Positions 1 to 10,969 of a stretch of 64,000 nucleotides of DNA are shown here, in pieces (position 1 is the first letter of the stretch; each line of letters begins with the position of its first letter). The position numbers and the translations under genes are program-made. The notes beneath the pieces are model-generated. The model worked only from the letters and a program-made list of their open reading frames with translations. It was not told the DNA's origin and searched no databases. The DNA comes from Uranotaenia lowii. Lineage: Eukaryota > Arthropoda > Insecta > Diptera > Culicidae. The DNA lies in contig NC_073693.1 in assembly GCF_029784155.1 (NCBI RefSeq), forward strand, positions 161,120,031 through 161,184,030, written 5' to 3'.

Positions 1-199
1 AATAATTTTGAAAATTGAGAAACAATGTGTAAATCATGTTGCAGTGCGTACATTTCAGATCAAGATGATTTAATGGTCATAAAAGCTTATTTCGTGGTGC
101 TCAAAAATTAAAATATTATCGTCACTTGACAACTTAGCTGGTTATTTATTAATATTTCTGTAAAGATGATAAGGATATTTCTTTTTCGTTGAAAAATTA

Positions 200-2050
200 A
201 AAGGGGATTTCGAAATTCAAATTCAGCTAAAGATATTATTATTTACCAAAATTACACAATAAACAAGGAAACGAATTTCTAACATCATAAACATTAATGA
301 TAAAATGAATCAAAATTTCCAAAACATACCACAAAGAAAGTTTCAAATCAATGAGATTTTCGGTAAGACATTGATAAACTTTTCAAAATTATGTTCCTTA
401 TGCTGAACAAGAAAATTTGCCTCAAAATAATATTTTAGCTGTCAAGTTTTCAAATTTGAAATAAATATTTCCAAAACACGGATTTAAAAAAAAAATTGAA
501 TCATAAAATAAATTTCAGATCAGGTAGAAAAGTTAACCATGATTTATTGATAGGAAAATAATAATAATTGTTATTCATTATTCATCTTAATTTTCTTTTA
601 TTTTCCTCACTTTCAACTGAGAGGTTGATTGAAAAATTCCGCTGTAGTGTTTTGAATTTGAAAAAAAAAAATAACGCGATTGAAAATATGAATTTTGGAT
701 TAGGAAAAAAATTAAATGTTTATGCTTTTAGAACACAAACATTCAGAATTGAAAAACATAGGCAAACTTATCAAAAATATTTCTAAAAATTAAAATAGCT
801 TCACTTTAAAATTCGGTAAATTTGTTCAAAAATTGAAAAAACTGTACTTAAATTCGGTTACACTAAGGTCTTTTTTACGCGGTTTGATTTTGCTCAGTTT
901 TTCTAACACGGCTTCATTCCACGCAGTTTTTTGCCATGGATATAATTCTTCTACACGGCTCTCGCGAATCAACACGTTTTTTGAGCGAAAATATTCCAAG
1001 TCCTATACGTTAACGACGGAATTCCTACCGCGTAAAAAAAATTTGAAAATTTAAAAAAATATGATGATGAAAAAGCTAAGTTTTTTAACATTTAAGGAGG
1101 ATTTCAACCAACACGAATTTGAGTGATAACTCAAGGGAACTTATGTTTTATTAATTGATTTTAACGTCCTGAACTCGAATCATTTGTCAAATTTGGACTA
1201 TCACATTTAGTTTTGATTATACGGAGTTCAAGTGAAATCAATCATTTATTACTGATTAACTATCAAACCTACATTTAACAAGGAATCTGATTCTGATTTC
1301 GTTTATTATACTTGATTTAATCAAGGAATAATATTTTGTGATGATTATGATGCATGATCTATAAAAGTTAAATTCAATTTTTTTTTTAGAAAATTTGGGA
1401 AAATATCATTAGAAGTATTTTTGACATTACTGCAGAAAGTTTTAAAAAAAACTTGATTTCATTCACAAATTTGTTGGAACCTGCGCAAAGATTAGATTTA
1501 TGTTTTAAAAATAATCTAAAATTGAATTTGGTTTAAAACTTCTTTCAATATGCGTTGAATTACTTGAAGTCTGAAGTCTGATGAAAGTTTATAATTGATT
1601 TAGAACTTTTATTTTAAAATGTTATGTTTTTGTTTTCAAGTTTTATCAAAAAAGCACAGCAATTCCTGAAGTAATTTTAACCTATTTTGAAAAGTTATTT
1701 GCAAAAAAAATGCATATTTATATTCAGGGCACTCAAATTAGTCAAAATTACGTTTTAAATTCAATGCACCCCGAAAAAATGTTTATTCTGTGATCTTGTG
1801 TAATTCATCAACACATTTTCAAATGTGATGTTGAGCATTTAGAAAAATGGGAGAACCACAAGATAAAATTAAGACTGAAATTGGTTTCTTGAAGAATATT
1901 TCATTTCAGCATAGGTAACATTTTTAATGACATAAACGATTTTTTTAAATCAAATTTTTAGTAATAAGGTATAGAATATTAGATTTTAGATTTTTTTTTT
2001 TGCTAATTCTGTTGATCATCGTGAGAGGTTAATGCCAGTTATATGGTTTC
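200..2050. repeat. Diverged duplication, unit A (AT-rich, non-coding)
   Basis: No credible gene lies here; open frames are short and AT-driven. Blocks of this segment recur downstream in the same order. Around 520-660 resembles 2640-2790, 1050-1420 resembles 4735-5100 (shared phrases such as GAACTCGAATC and AAGGAATAATA), and 1840-1950 resembles 6540-6640. The similarity was judged by eye and is clearly diverged, so this is either an old segmental duplication or two copies of an unnamed dispersed repeat. Confidence 0.5.
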
Positions 2051-2309
2051 GAACTTTTCGATGTATGAAAGTAGTATTCGATGAATTAATTTTGAAGTTA
2101 AAATGGTTCGTTTCAAACTCTATTCATGTTTAGTTACACTTCTTAATAGAAACACTTATTTTTAAACACCTCTTAAGCTCAAGTAATTTTTTGATACTAC
2201 GGGGAAAATTTAAGTTGGGAAAAGGGAAAAATCAATTTCAAATGAGACTTAAATATTTGCTACACTACACACCAGACCCGCGCGAAGGTCACGTCCATGG
2301 GTGGGGGGT

Positions 2310-5300
2310 TTCGAATTTCAAATTTGGTTAGAAATTATAACAATGCCAAAAAAAGGACAATAAATAAGCAAATAGATTTCTGAAACCATATATAAACCCA
2401 TAATCATCAAATCAATTTTATTTCCGGTTAATCATTAATAAATTATTCGTAATGTTGATTCTTATTCTGAACTAAAAAAAATCAAGTAGGTTAGATAACT
2501 ATTTTCAAAACATCAGAAACGGAATGCGAATTAAAATTTGGAATAAAGCCAGAATTTGAATCAGTACACAGAAGAATAATACATCAAATATAACACCAGA
2601 TTTTATAAGAAATTAAACTCGCATTCAAACAAAAAATCAGATCAGGTCAGAATAATTGATAAAAATGTAAATTATCAACCATATTCATTTACATTTCTTT
2701 TCTCCAATTTCAATTGTAGGGTTGGTTGAAAAATCCTTCTGTAATGTCATCCATTTGAAATAATATTCAATCACAATTTGAAATGTGAATTATCGATGAG
2801 GAAAATATATTCATTTTGAACATCAGAGAGTTTATTCGAAATTATTAGATGATTAATTTTAAAAAATAAATAATCAATTTTATTTCAAGAGTGTCAGTTA
2901 TCAAAGTCAGAGACAAAATCATTATTAATATTCAAATTCTACCAGTAATCATTATAAAAGGCAAGAAAAGTTATGTTTTTAAAATACAACAACAATTCAT
3001 CATCACTTACAAAGTTGGGAAATGGAAGAGTTCTTGAATGATCAAATACGAAACTGGTAAAAATAAAAACAAAAAGATTCAAGTTCTATTTTAATATTGA
3101 AAAATATATCAAATACTAATAAAGTTTACATTTAGTGGTATGAATAAGGTTTAGCAATTGCTTCGGTAGCTTTTACTTTGCTCGAAATCAAGCAAAGCAA
3201 AAGCCCAAAGCATTTGCTTAGTTTGGTATGAATAAACATTTGCTTAGCAGATGTGTACTAAAGTCTTAGAACATAGCTTTTGCTTCGAAAAAAAGAGCTA
3301 TCCAACCAGCAGAATCTGAAATTTTCTAAAGTAAAATGAAAGAAGACGATCAAAAAATTGAAAAGTACGGCAAAATAGCCATGAAATCGACGGTGCGGGT
3401 GGTGGGTGTAAGAACGATCGGAAAAATTTATGTCAATACTTGCTCGTATGTTGATGTTTAAAGAAAATTGAATATTGTCAAACAAAAAATGGCCTAGCTT
3501 TTTAACATTTATCATAAGCTCTCCCACACGTTTTCGGATCTGGATAATCCGATATATAAAAAAAAATAGGCAATAGGCGCGCATCTTAACTTAGATGTTT
3601 TTTTAAATCTGCTTCATTGCTATTCATTTCATACAACGACAGGAATATGAAAAAAGTTGGGTTATCACTTCGACTGTTCTTTATCTATGTTAAAAATGCC
3701 TATTTAAATTGTATTGAAGTGTAATATTGCTAATTTTATAAATTCATGACGTTGTTGAAGAATTTGTTTATAGGAAAAGTCTGCTACCAAGCATGCTTAG
3801 AAAATAAAGTAATTGCTAGGAGATTTCTCGAGCGATTGCTACAGATTTGGGCTTTATTCATACCAAACTAGCTTGTTCTAAAAGTAAAAGCTCCTGACTG
3901 AGAAAACAGCTGTCAGAAAAAACTTTATTCATATCAACCGAAGCAATTGCTTTCTGCGACTGCTCGAATGCTCGATTTAGTTTAGCAAAAGCAATTGCTA
4001 GGGTTTTTTCATACCACCTATTGCGCTGAAAATAATCTTGAAAGTTGCTACTTCGAATCGTATTTTAGATTTTTTTCACAGATTAGATAAAAATCATGAT
4101 CGATTGGAAAAAGATTATTTAAGATAATAAATATTAGGGAAGGGCAAATGCAAGAAACTTAGTTTTTTCTCATTCAAAACTTTGATTTATATTCTTTAAA
4201 AAGAATGATGTTTCAGAAAACGAAACAAAAAATTGAATAATTAATGGAATTTCGGTGAAATGTACATTCTAATAGGAATCAAATAAAACTAATGAAAATT
4301 ATAGACGGATATATTAGATGAGGAAGCATGAAAGGTGTTGAAAATGAGCCAACGGACATCGGCTCATTATGCAACTGACTTACCAAGAGAGTCATATCAC
4401 AAGCCCATTTCAAAATATATATTTTCCTTTATTTACGACACTTTTATTACAAAACAATGAAAATGAAAATTTGTTCTCATTTTTTTTAAATTTATTTATT
4501 TATATTTATTTTTTATCCATGAGGAAAGAATTGATGACAAGTGATTAAAATGCTTCTAATAAAATTCTTTTCTCTTATTTTCAATATCCATACATTTCTT
4601 ATAACTTTCTATTTGACAAGAATTTTAATAATATTAAAATGTTCTTAGTTATGTTCTTTTAATTTTCACCGATAAGGTCGATAAATTAAATTAACAAACA
4701 AAATCACGGTGATTAAACTCTACATAAATTAAAATATAATATGAAGATGAAAAAGATTAGTTTTTAACATTTGAAAAAGATTTTTGCTAATAAAAACGTC
4801 TTACGAAAATAATTCAAGAGATAGCATTTTGGTGTCTATGTTTAATGATTGATTTAGTAGATTTTGGTGCGCTGAACTCGAATCTCCAACTAGATTTTGT
4901 TTATCACCTCTCGTTTTGGTGATATGGAGTTTATAAGTTTTAAAATGAATCAGTTTTCAATTAAATCAATCATTGATAACTGATGAAACTACAAATAAAC
5001 ATGAAAAAAAACTGATTCTGAATTTGTTTATTATACTTTATTCGATTAAGGAATAATACTTTTATGATAATGAATGATCTTAAAAAAATATACAGTTTTT
5101 AATAATTCGGAAGGACAAGTATTTCTGACATTACTAATGAAAATTTCTTAAAACAGAGATTTTATTTAATTTAAAAAATTTGCTGAAGGCTGAAAAACGA
5201 TTTGGTATCGTCTTTGAGAAATTGGACCTACTAAATACAACACCTTACCAACTGAAATTAAAAACATAACCAATCGTTTCATGTTCAAAACCAAAGTGAT

Positions 5301-6640
5301 ACAGCTTTTGAAAGAAAAATTGAACCATTAAAACCAAGGGGCTGAAGAAAACAAAAATTCCCGTATCAAGTTTTCAGTCAAGAAACCCGCAGGAAGAAGA
5401 AAAATGAAACGAGTGAAACACGTATAGGGACAACATGGCGTCCTGATTGCAAAAATTTCAACTAGAGGCAATTTTTTAATAATTAATCCTTAAAATGATA
5501 TCTGCGGCTCGGGAATGTCAATCAAAAAGATCTTTGGTAACACTGATAAAGTATGGTTGGGCACAAAATGCAAAGTTTTCAGCATAATCCTTGTTAAAAT
5601 TGATTCTAAATCTGCAGTATGACAACAACAGATGCATTTGGCAACCAAAATGTTACCCTATTTCGAGTCTGTTATGGGGTGAAGTGTTTAATTTCGGGAA
5701 CCACACTGACGTTCTGGTACCGAAAATTTGGTACAGTGCGTTTGTATGCGATTTGACAGCTGGTTCAGTCCTTTGATTAAAACAGTCGATCATCAACCAG
5801 TCTTTGTTTTGTTTACCTTTTATACATTTGTAGCGTTAATTTCTAATATTATTATTCTTTAAAAATTTTGTAGTTTGTATTTTTATCTTATTAAATTATT
5901 GAACATAACTTGATAAAACTAGCAAAAAATAAATAGTGTAATAGTAAATATAGTATAATGAATCTCTTCAAAAGAAATTATTTTCCATTGAGATTCATAT
6001 TGTAGTCAATTTAGTTAAATAATACATTTCCTCGCACGACATTAAAAATTTGTGTGTTCTCAGTATGATTAAAATTTGCTCGCGTTTACTTTTATTATCA
6101 TTGCTGCCAGACATGTTGAGAACAGTAGCGTCCATTACCAGGGGGCTCAATTGAGCCTTTTGGTGTGGGGGAGTGTGGTGGGCCGCTACAAAAAAAAATC
6201 TTTAATTCAATTTAGTCATTACTTCTTTAAACATTCGTTAAAAGTATTATTTTACAGAATTGGAAACAGTAAACAAACAGAAAACTTCAAAAAAAAATTT
6301 TCACAGAAGTCAAAATTACTTGCGTTCCAGAGGAAAGAAATGTAGTATGAACCCTTATTTCGAATTTGAACTTTAATGTTTAAAAGTTTTGACAGAATTT
6401 TCTTAAAAACTTCTTAATTTATTTGAAAATAATCCAAAGCACCAACATAAATTAAATAAGCTTTTAAATACTTTTCGTCTTACAAATGTTAATTCTTTGG
6501 CAATTTGAATTTATAAATACCCTTTTGAATGTGGAGTCGAACAATTAGATGAAAAATAGAGGCTGAAATTGGGTTTTTGAAAAAAAATTCATATCAGCAT
6601 AAAATTTGTAATGATTCAAACGATTATTTTTATCTAAGTG
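2310..6640. repeat. Diverged duplication, unit B, enlarged by later insertions
   Basis: This is the second, longer copy of the block order seen at 200-2050. It is expanded by the inverted-repeat element at 3135-4018 and by unmatched sequence at about 5200-6500. The rest is AT-rich and without convincing coding potential. The exact edges cannot be set by eye. Confidence 0.4.
3135..4018. mobile_element. Non-autonomous element with terminal and nested inverted repeats
   Basis: The left end GTGGTATGAATAAGG is mirrored at the right end by a stretch ending CATACCACC, and a TA dinucleotide flanks both sides (3133-3134 and 4019-4020). AGCAATTGCT-type motifs sit just inside each end. A second inverted pair lies further in: TTTGGTATGAATAAA near 3224-3238 and TTTATTCATACCAAA near 3851-3866. 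No transposase frame is visible. The TA flanks suggest a Tc1/mariner-type or foldback MITE; the family is not recognised. Confidence 0.65.
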
Positions 6641-8120
6641 ATCATCAATGTAATGGATGAACTTGATTAGATACACTTTTTCAAAACAAAAACAATATTA
6701 CACGACCATGATGCACACTGCATCTCCTCTTCCCTTCAAATTTCATTTAACGAAATTAGAGGTTTGTATTTAAAAAAAAATGAAATTGTTGATAAAAAGA
6801 TTATTTTCGTCATTTGTATATTGAGCAGTTTAAAAATTATCAATTTAAAAACTCTTTAAAGATTCTTCCGATGTAAATGGAATTTCATAAATGGAAAAAT
6901 ACACCCATTTTTATAGAATAAAACGTGAAAAATTCTAAAGGTATCTACAATATATTTTTTGAGTATCTATAAACCGCAAAAAATAGTGATTCTAGTTTTG
7001 CAACAATACCTTTGTAAATCCAAAGATATATTTAAGAAAGTGTTAACATCGCTATGAATTTAAAATTGAATATTTTATTATTTTTCTGAAGTATATTGCT
7101 GAATTGTGATTCCGAAAAACTAATTAAGATAAACTCTTGTTCGATTCTTCAATTTCTAAATAAATAAAAATTTAATTCTAAAACAAAATCATTAAGATCA
7201 AATTCTTAGGTTTGCAGCTTTCGGAACTTTATTTTTATTTGTTTTCTCCTAAGTTTTAAGCTCTCAAAGATTTTAAATTTATTGGAACTGAATCGAAAGA
7301 AAAAGCTACAAATTTGAAACGAATGACTGAGTAAAAAAGAGAAAAATTGTATTTTTGCTTCATGCACTCAATATTTTCAAACTTATTGTATAAAGGAAAA
7401 TAAAAAAAATTGAATAAAGGGTTCATTTCTTATAGCTAATACTATCTTCCAATGAAAAGTTCTTATCAATTGCATTTGAAATATCGAAATTTTCAAATTC
7501 AGGGTGGATTTTAATGAACTGCAGTGTCGGCGATATAATTGGTGTGAATTTGGAACTCCAGCCGTGTTGGTCAAACTAAGAAAAATATTTTGAGCGATTG
7601 TCGCGAGAAAATAATCGACTGATGACGGGATATTATTATCACTGTTTTTATCTCATGTGGGGAACATTAATACATAGGCAAGTTTTTGGAGCCTGTGTTT
7701 TAATAACTGTTTTTGTAGGTATATTCATGAACTCAATTTTTATCAGGTTTTGTTCATCACCTCTAATTTAGGAAGTAGTATTTTTGGGATTTTTATAAAA
7801 TTGAATAGATTCAAATATTTAAAAATGTATAAAGGATACATATATGATCAGCAAATTCGAGTTAAACACTGTAAGTGCCTTAACAAAAGTAATTTGGTGA
7901 AAATCGGTCTAGGGAATTACAAGTTACAGCTGTTTTAGTCTGGCGGACGGATTTTTTTTTCCAATTTTAAGAATTTAAGAAATTAATCAATTCTTTTATT
8001 CAACAATCACCCCCACGGAGTGGAAAATTTTGAAAATTCAAAAGAACACCCACTAGGAAAAGTTCGAAATTTTTATAGAAATATCAGCGTTTGCGAGTAT
8101 TTTATAACGGGTTTTTGACG
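6641..8120. other. AT-rich intergenic DNA, nothing recognised
   Basis: Short AT-driven frames only. A stretch at 7885-7950 (AAAATCGGTCTAGGG, then TCTGGCGGACGG) resembles phrases often seen in dispersed insect repeats, but no element could be delimited. Confidence 0.4.
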
Positions 8121-8123
8121 CTT

Positions 8124-8156
8124 GGGGGGGGGGGGGGGGGGTGATCCCCCCCCCCC
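8124..8156. repeat. G18 / C11 homopolymer pair
   Basis: Eighteen G (8124-8141), the spacer TGAT, then eleven C (8146-8156). The pair is self-complementary and could form a GC hairpin, and the G run could form a quadruplex. Run lengths may be affected by sequencing error. Confidence 0.85.
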
Positions 8157-9239
8157 ATAGGACCGCGCCTGCTGAAAGTACATCAGATTATCTGTCTTTT
8201 CTAGGGCGTTTATCAAGCAAGATACATTCCAGTTCAATCTGAGAAAAAACGTGTCGAAACAGGTTAGAAGTAATTTAAAATTGCTTATTTAAAACCGAAT
8301 TAGATGAAGGTCGAGTTTGAGAAAAATATCTTCGAAACAGTTGTTAAAAAAACGGCGATATTTAACCTTAAGCATACATTCAGGCATTTTTTCAAATATT
8401 AAAAAAAGGGAAAATCTGAACAAAATATTAGCGTTATTCCGAAACATACAAGAGGAAAGCGAAGGAATGTTGAATCACATCAGCAGTGTTCAAATCATAT
8501 CTAAGAATAAAAAAAAAAAGATTGATAATAATTTTTAAATAAACTTTAAAAATAGTTTTGGTACAAAAACTAAATTTTTCAGAAAGGACTTTTAATTTGA
8601 ATAATTTTAATTTAATCAATAAACTCAGGAAAACAGGTAATGAACAAAGAGTATTGATATAATTAAAAAAATTCCAAACGTCCAAACTCCGATCAATCAA
8701 AACAAAGGTATTAGGCACCCATTTTTTCTTCATTTTTGTATTATTATACTGTACCATGCAGGGAGAGAGGTCAAAGAACTGAGAAACACGAACGCATTTT
8801 TTTTATCAACCTTGCTGTGTCAAGACATATCGTCTTCAAGATTCTCCTCCAAACTCACTAGTTACCCCAGTATCTTTTAACACTTAAAACACTTATGCCT
8901 TTTTAACATGTTAAGATTTACCAGTTATATAACTGATTGTTGAAATAAATTTTTGCTCACCATTTTTAAAGGATCACGAACGGCAGTAGATTAAATTGAG
9001 AACGCAACTTCGGCTGTTAAATGAACCACGTTTCGAAGTAATGGCACTACCGATGGTCGACGTGAGCTCACCGAGTTGATCTATTGTTCTAATTGATTAG
9101 CTGTTGCGTTCGATTATACCAACCCTTTAAATTAAATGACAGTCATAGAGAATATTTTAACACAAAAGTGTTAGGTCACATCCATAAAAGATGTAAGATT
9201 CATAAACTTTCCTTGCTTTTCAATTAAACTATAGACTAG

Positions 9240-9470
9240 AAATTCAGATACAGTTTTCAGATTCAGATTTCAAATTGAAATTTGAGGTAAATAGTTCAAT
9301 TTTCATACTCATATTTCTGCGTTTTCAGATTATTTTTTTTTTACATTCAGATTCATGGATTCCGATGATTCAGATAGCTTTCATATTCAGATTCAATTTT
9401 CAGATCAAATGAGATTTCAGCTAAATATTTCATTTCAAGATTTTAGATTTCATCATCAGCCTACATGTTT
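9240..9470. repeat. Degenerate ATTCAGAT-rich tract
   Basis: Loose repetition of CAGATTCA / ATTTCAGATT. Similar tracts recur at about 10670-10745 and 18195-18380. This is low-complexity DNA with no coding potential. Confidence 0.6.
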
Positions 9471-9907
9471 CTTATTTCATTTTGAGATTAAGATTTTTGA
9501 AATGATATACACCGTCTAGATTAATTTAGGCTTCACAGACTGAATAAACGTGGAAAACTTAAGATTAACATAAAATTGGATCCAGTAGCGAGATGGGAAT
9601 TCAATCCATGGTTGTACTCCATTTACCCGAAAACCATTGCCTAGAATGAAAAATCCCCAGAATTCCAATCGCCAGAAAGAACCATTCCCCAGAATTTTTT
9701 TCCCCAGACGAACCATTCCCCAGAAAAATTTTCGCCAGAATGTACCTTTTCCCAGAAATTTTTTCACCAGAATGAACCATGTACCAGAAATTTTTTCGCC
9801 AGAAGAACCATTTCCCAGAAAATTGAAAACATTTATTCTTACTAGCAATTATTAAAAAAAACAGGAATTGTTACAAAAAAAATGGGGTTTCATAACTTTA
9901 TTCTTTT

Positions 9908-10150
9908 GCGGCAAAGCCGCAACCAACGAGGATGAAGGGGTTGAGGCGGCACAAAGCCGCCGAAGCTCCCAAATCCGAGGAGGCCGCCGACTTGCCGTCG
10001 GAAGCGGCGGCCCTAAGACATTGGTCTAGGTCTGCCGGGGCTTCCTAGGTCTGCGTGAAAGCTAGGGGTGATCCCTTAGCCCCGTCCGCCACGCGACAGC
10101 GTGAAGGACAAAACGTCTTTCAAGTTCGAACGCGCAGCGTGAGGAGTCGG
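9908..10150. repeat. GC-rich hairpin island
   Basis: This block is far richer in GC than its surroundings and contains three perfect short inverted repeats: GCGGCAAAGCCGC (9908-9920), GGCGGCACAAAGCCGCC (9945-9961), and a two-level hairpin at 9982-10012 with outer arms GGCCGCCG/CGGCGGCC and inner arms CCGAC/GTCGG. No long frame is present. It may be a structured part of the surrounding inverted-repeat element or an older insertion. Confidence 0.6.
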
Positions 10151-10577
10151 ATACCAAAACGGTTTTTTAAAGGACCTTGGTAAGCATTGAATCAATTAAA
10201 GTACCCAAACCATAAACAAAGCACAATATTGGTTCTAAAATAAATTTAGTTGGAAAATTTCAAAGTCGTAGTTTCATTTAAAGAATCATTTTGAAAAAAA
10301 AATAATTTCGAATCATATGAAATATACAAGGATTCATTAAAAAAAAAACAAATAAAAATACTAGGGGAAAAAATCTGGGATTTGTGCCATTCTGGTAAAT
10401 GTTCCATTCTGGGGAAAAAATTCTGGGAAATGGTTCATTCTGGGAAAAAAAATTCAGGTAAATGGTGCATTCTGGGGAATTTTTTTCTGGGAAATGGTTC
10501 ATTCTGGGGTTTGATTTCGGGTATTTGTCATTCTGGGAAAAATTCATTCTGGGCAATGGTTTTCGGGTAAATGGGAT

Positions 10578-10650
10578 ACAATCCAATCCATACCATCAGT
10601 GGACCTGCGATTACCGTCTCATGACGCTAACTGCTCGGCCACCGTCATTT
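10578..10650 (-). repeat. tRNA-like (SINE-type) sequence at the end of the inverted-repeat element
   Basis: On the minus strand GGTGGCCGAGCAGTTAGCG resembles the 5' part (A box) of tRNA-Ser/Leu. About 40 nt later a degenerate GGATTGGATTG could be a decayed B box, followed directly by the repeat arm. It is not a functional tRNA because there is no intact cloverleaf. It could be the RNA polymerase III head of a SINE or a tRNA-derived terminus; this was judged from the two boxes only. Confidence 0.4.
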
Positions 10651-10969
10651 TAGCTTCACATTTTTTATTACGATTGAGACTCATATTCATATTCGAAAAA
10701 TAGATTTAGGTTCAGATTTGAAATTCTTTGGATTTCAAATAATATTTGGATCATTCCACACTATGGACCATGAAAAGGCATCTACCCTCTCCGATTTTGC
10801 CCTAAATTAGTAGGATGATTCATTTAATAATGTAAATAAGAAAAATCCATGGGTGTATCGAACCACTCCGAATGAGTGCCTCCCCATTCCTAAAAATGTT
10901 GCCTTTTTTCCAAAAATCAGTATTTTTTTGTAAATATCCCAGAAACCGTAGAAGCTACAGATGAGATTT

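Larger units (their letters stand above)
9597..10650. mobile_element. Large inverted-repeat element built of CCAGAATGAACCATT units
   Basis: The left arm (about 9597-9830) contains many diverged copies of a short unit related to CCAGAATGAACCATTCCC. The right arm (about 10375-10590) contains the reverse complement, TTCTGGGGAAATGGTTCATT. Both arms end in CCATTTACCCGAAAACCATTG or its complement. Between them are AT-rich spacer and a GC-rich island (9908-10150). The arm units give frames rich in 'PFPR' or 'NGSFW' peptides on either strand; these are repeat translations, not genes. The family is not recognised. Confidence 0.7.

Noticed and set aside
833..1054. 73-codon frame with arginine-rich segment
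   Set aside because: No homology recognised and it sits in diverged duplicated AT-rich DNA without conservation in the second copy.
6140..6185. GGCTCAATTGAGCC perfect palindrome as a regulatory site
   Set aside because: Fourteen-base palindromes are expected by chance in 64 kb often enough, and there is no neighbouring gene.
9516..9848. 110-residue G/W/F-rich frame as a secreted repeat protein
   Set aside because: It is one arm of the inverted-repeat element; the opposite arm and strand give mirror peptides, so this is repeat composition.
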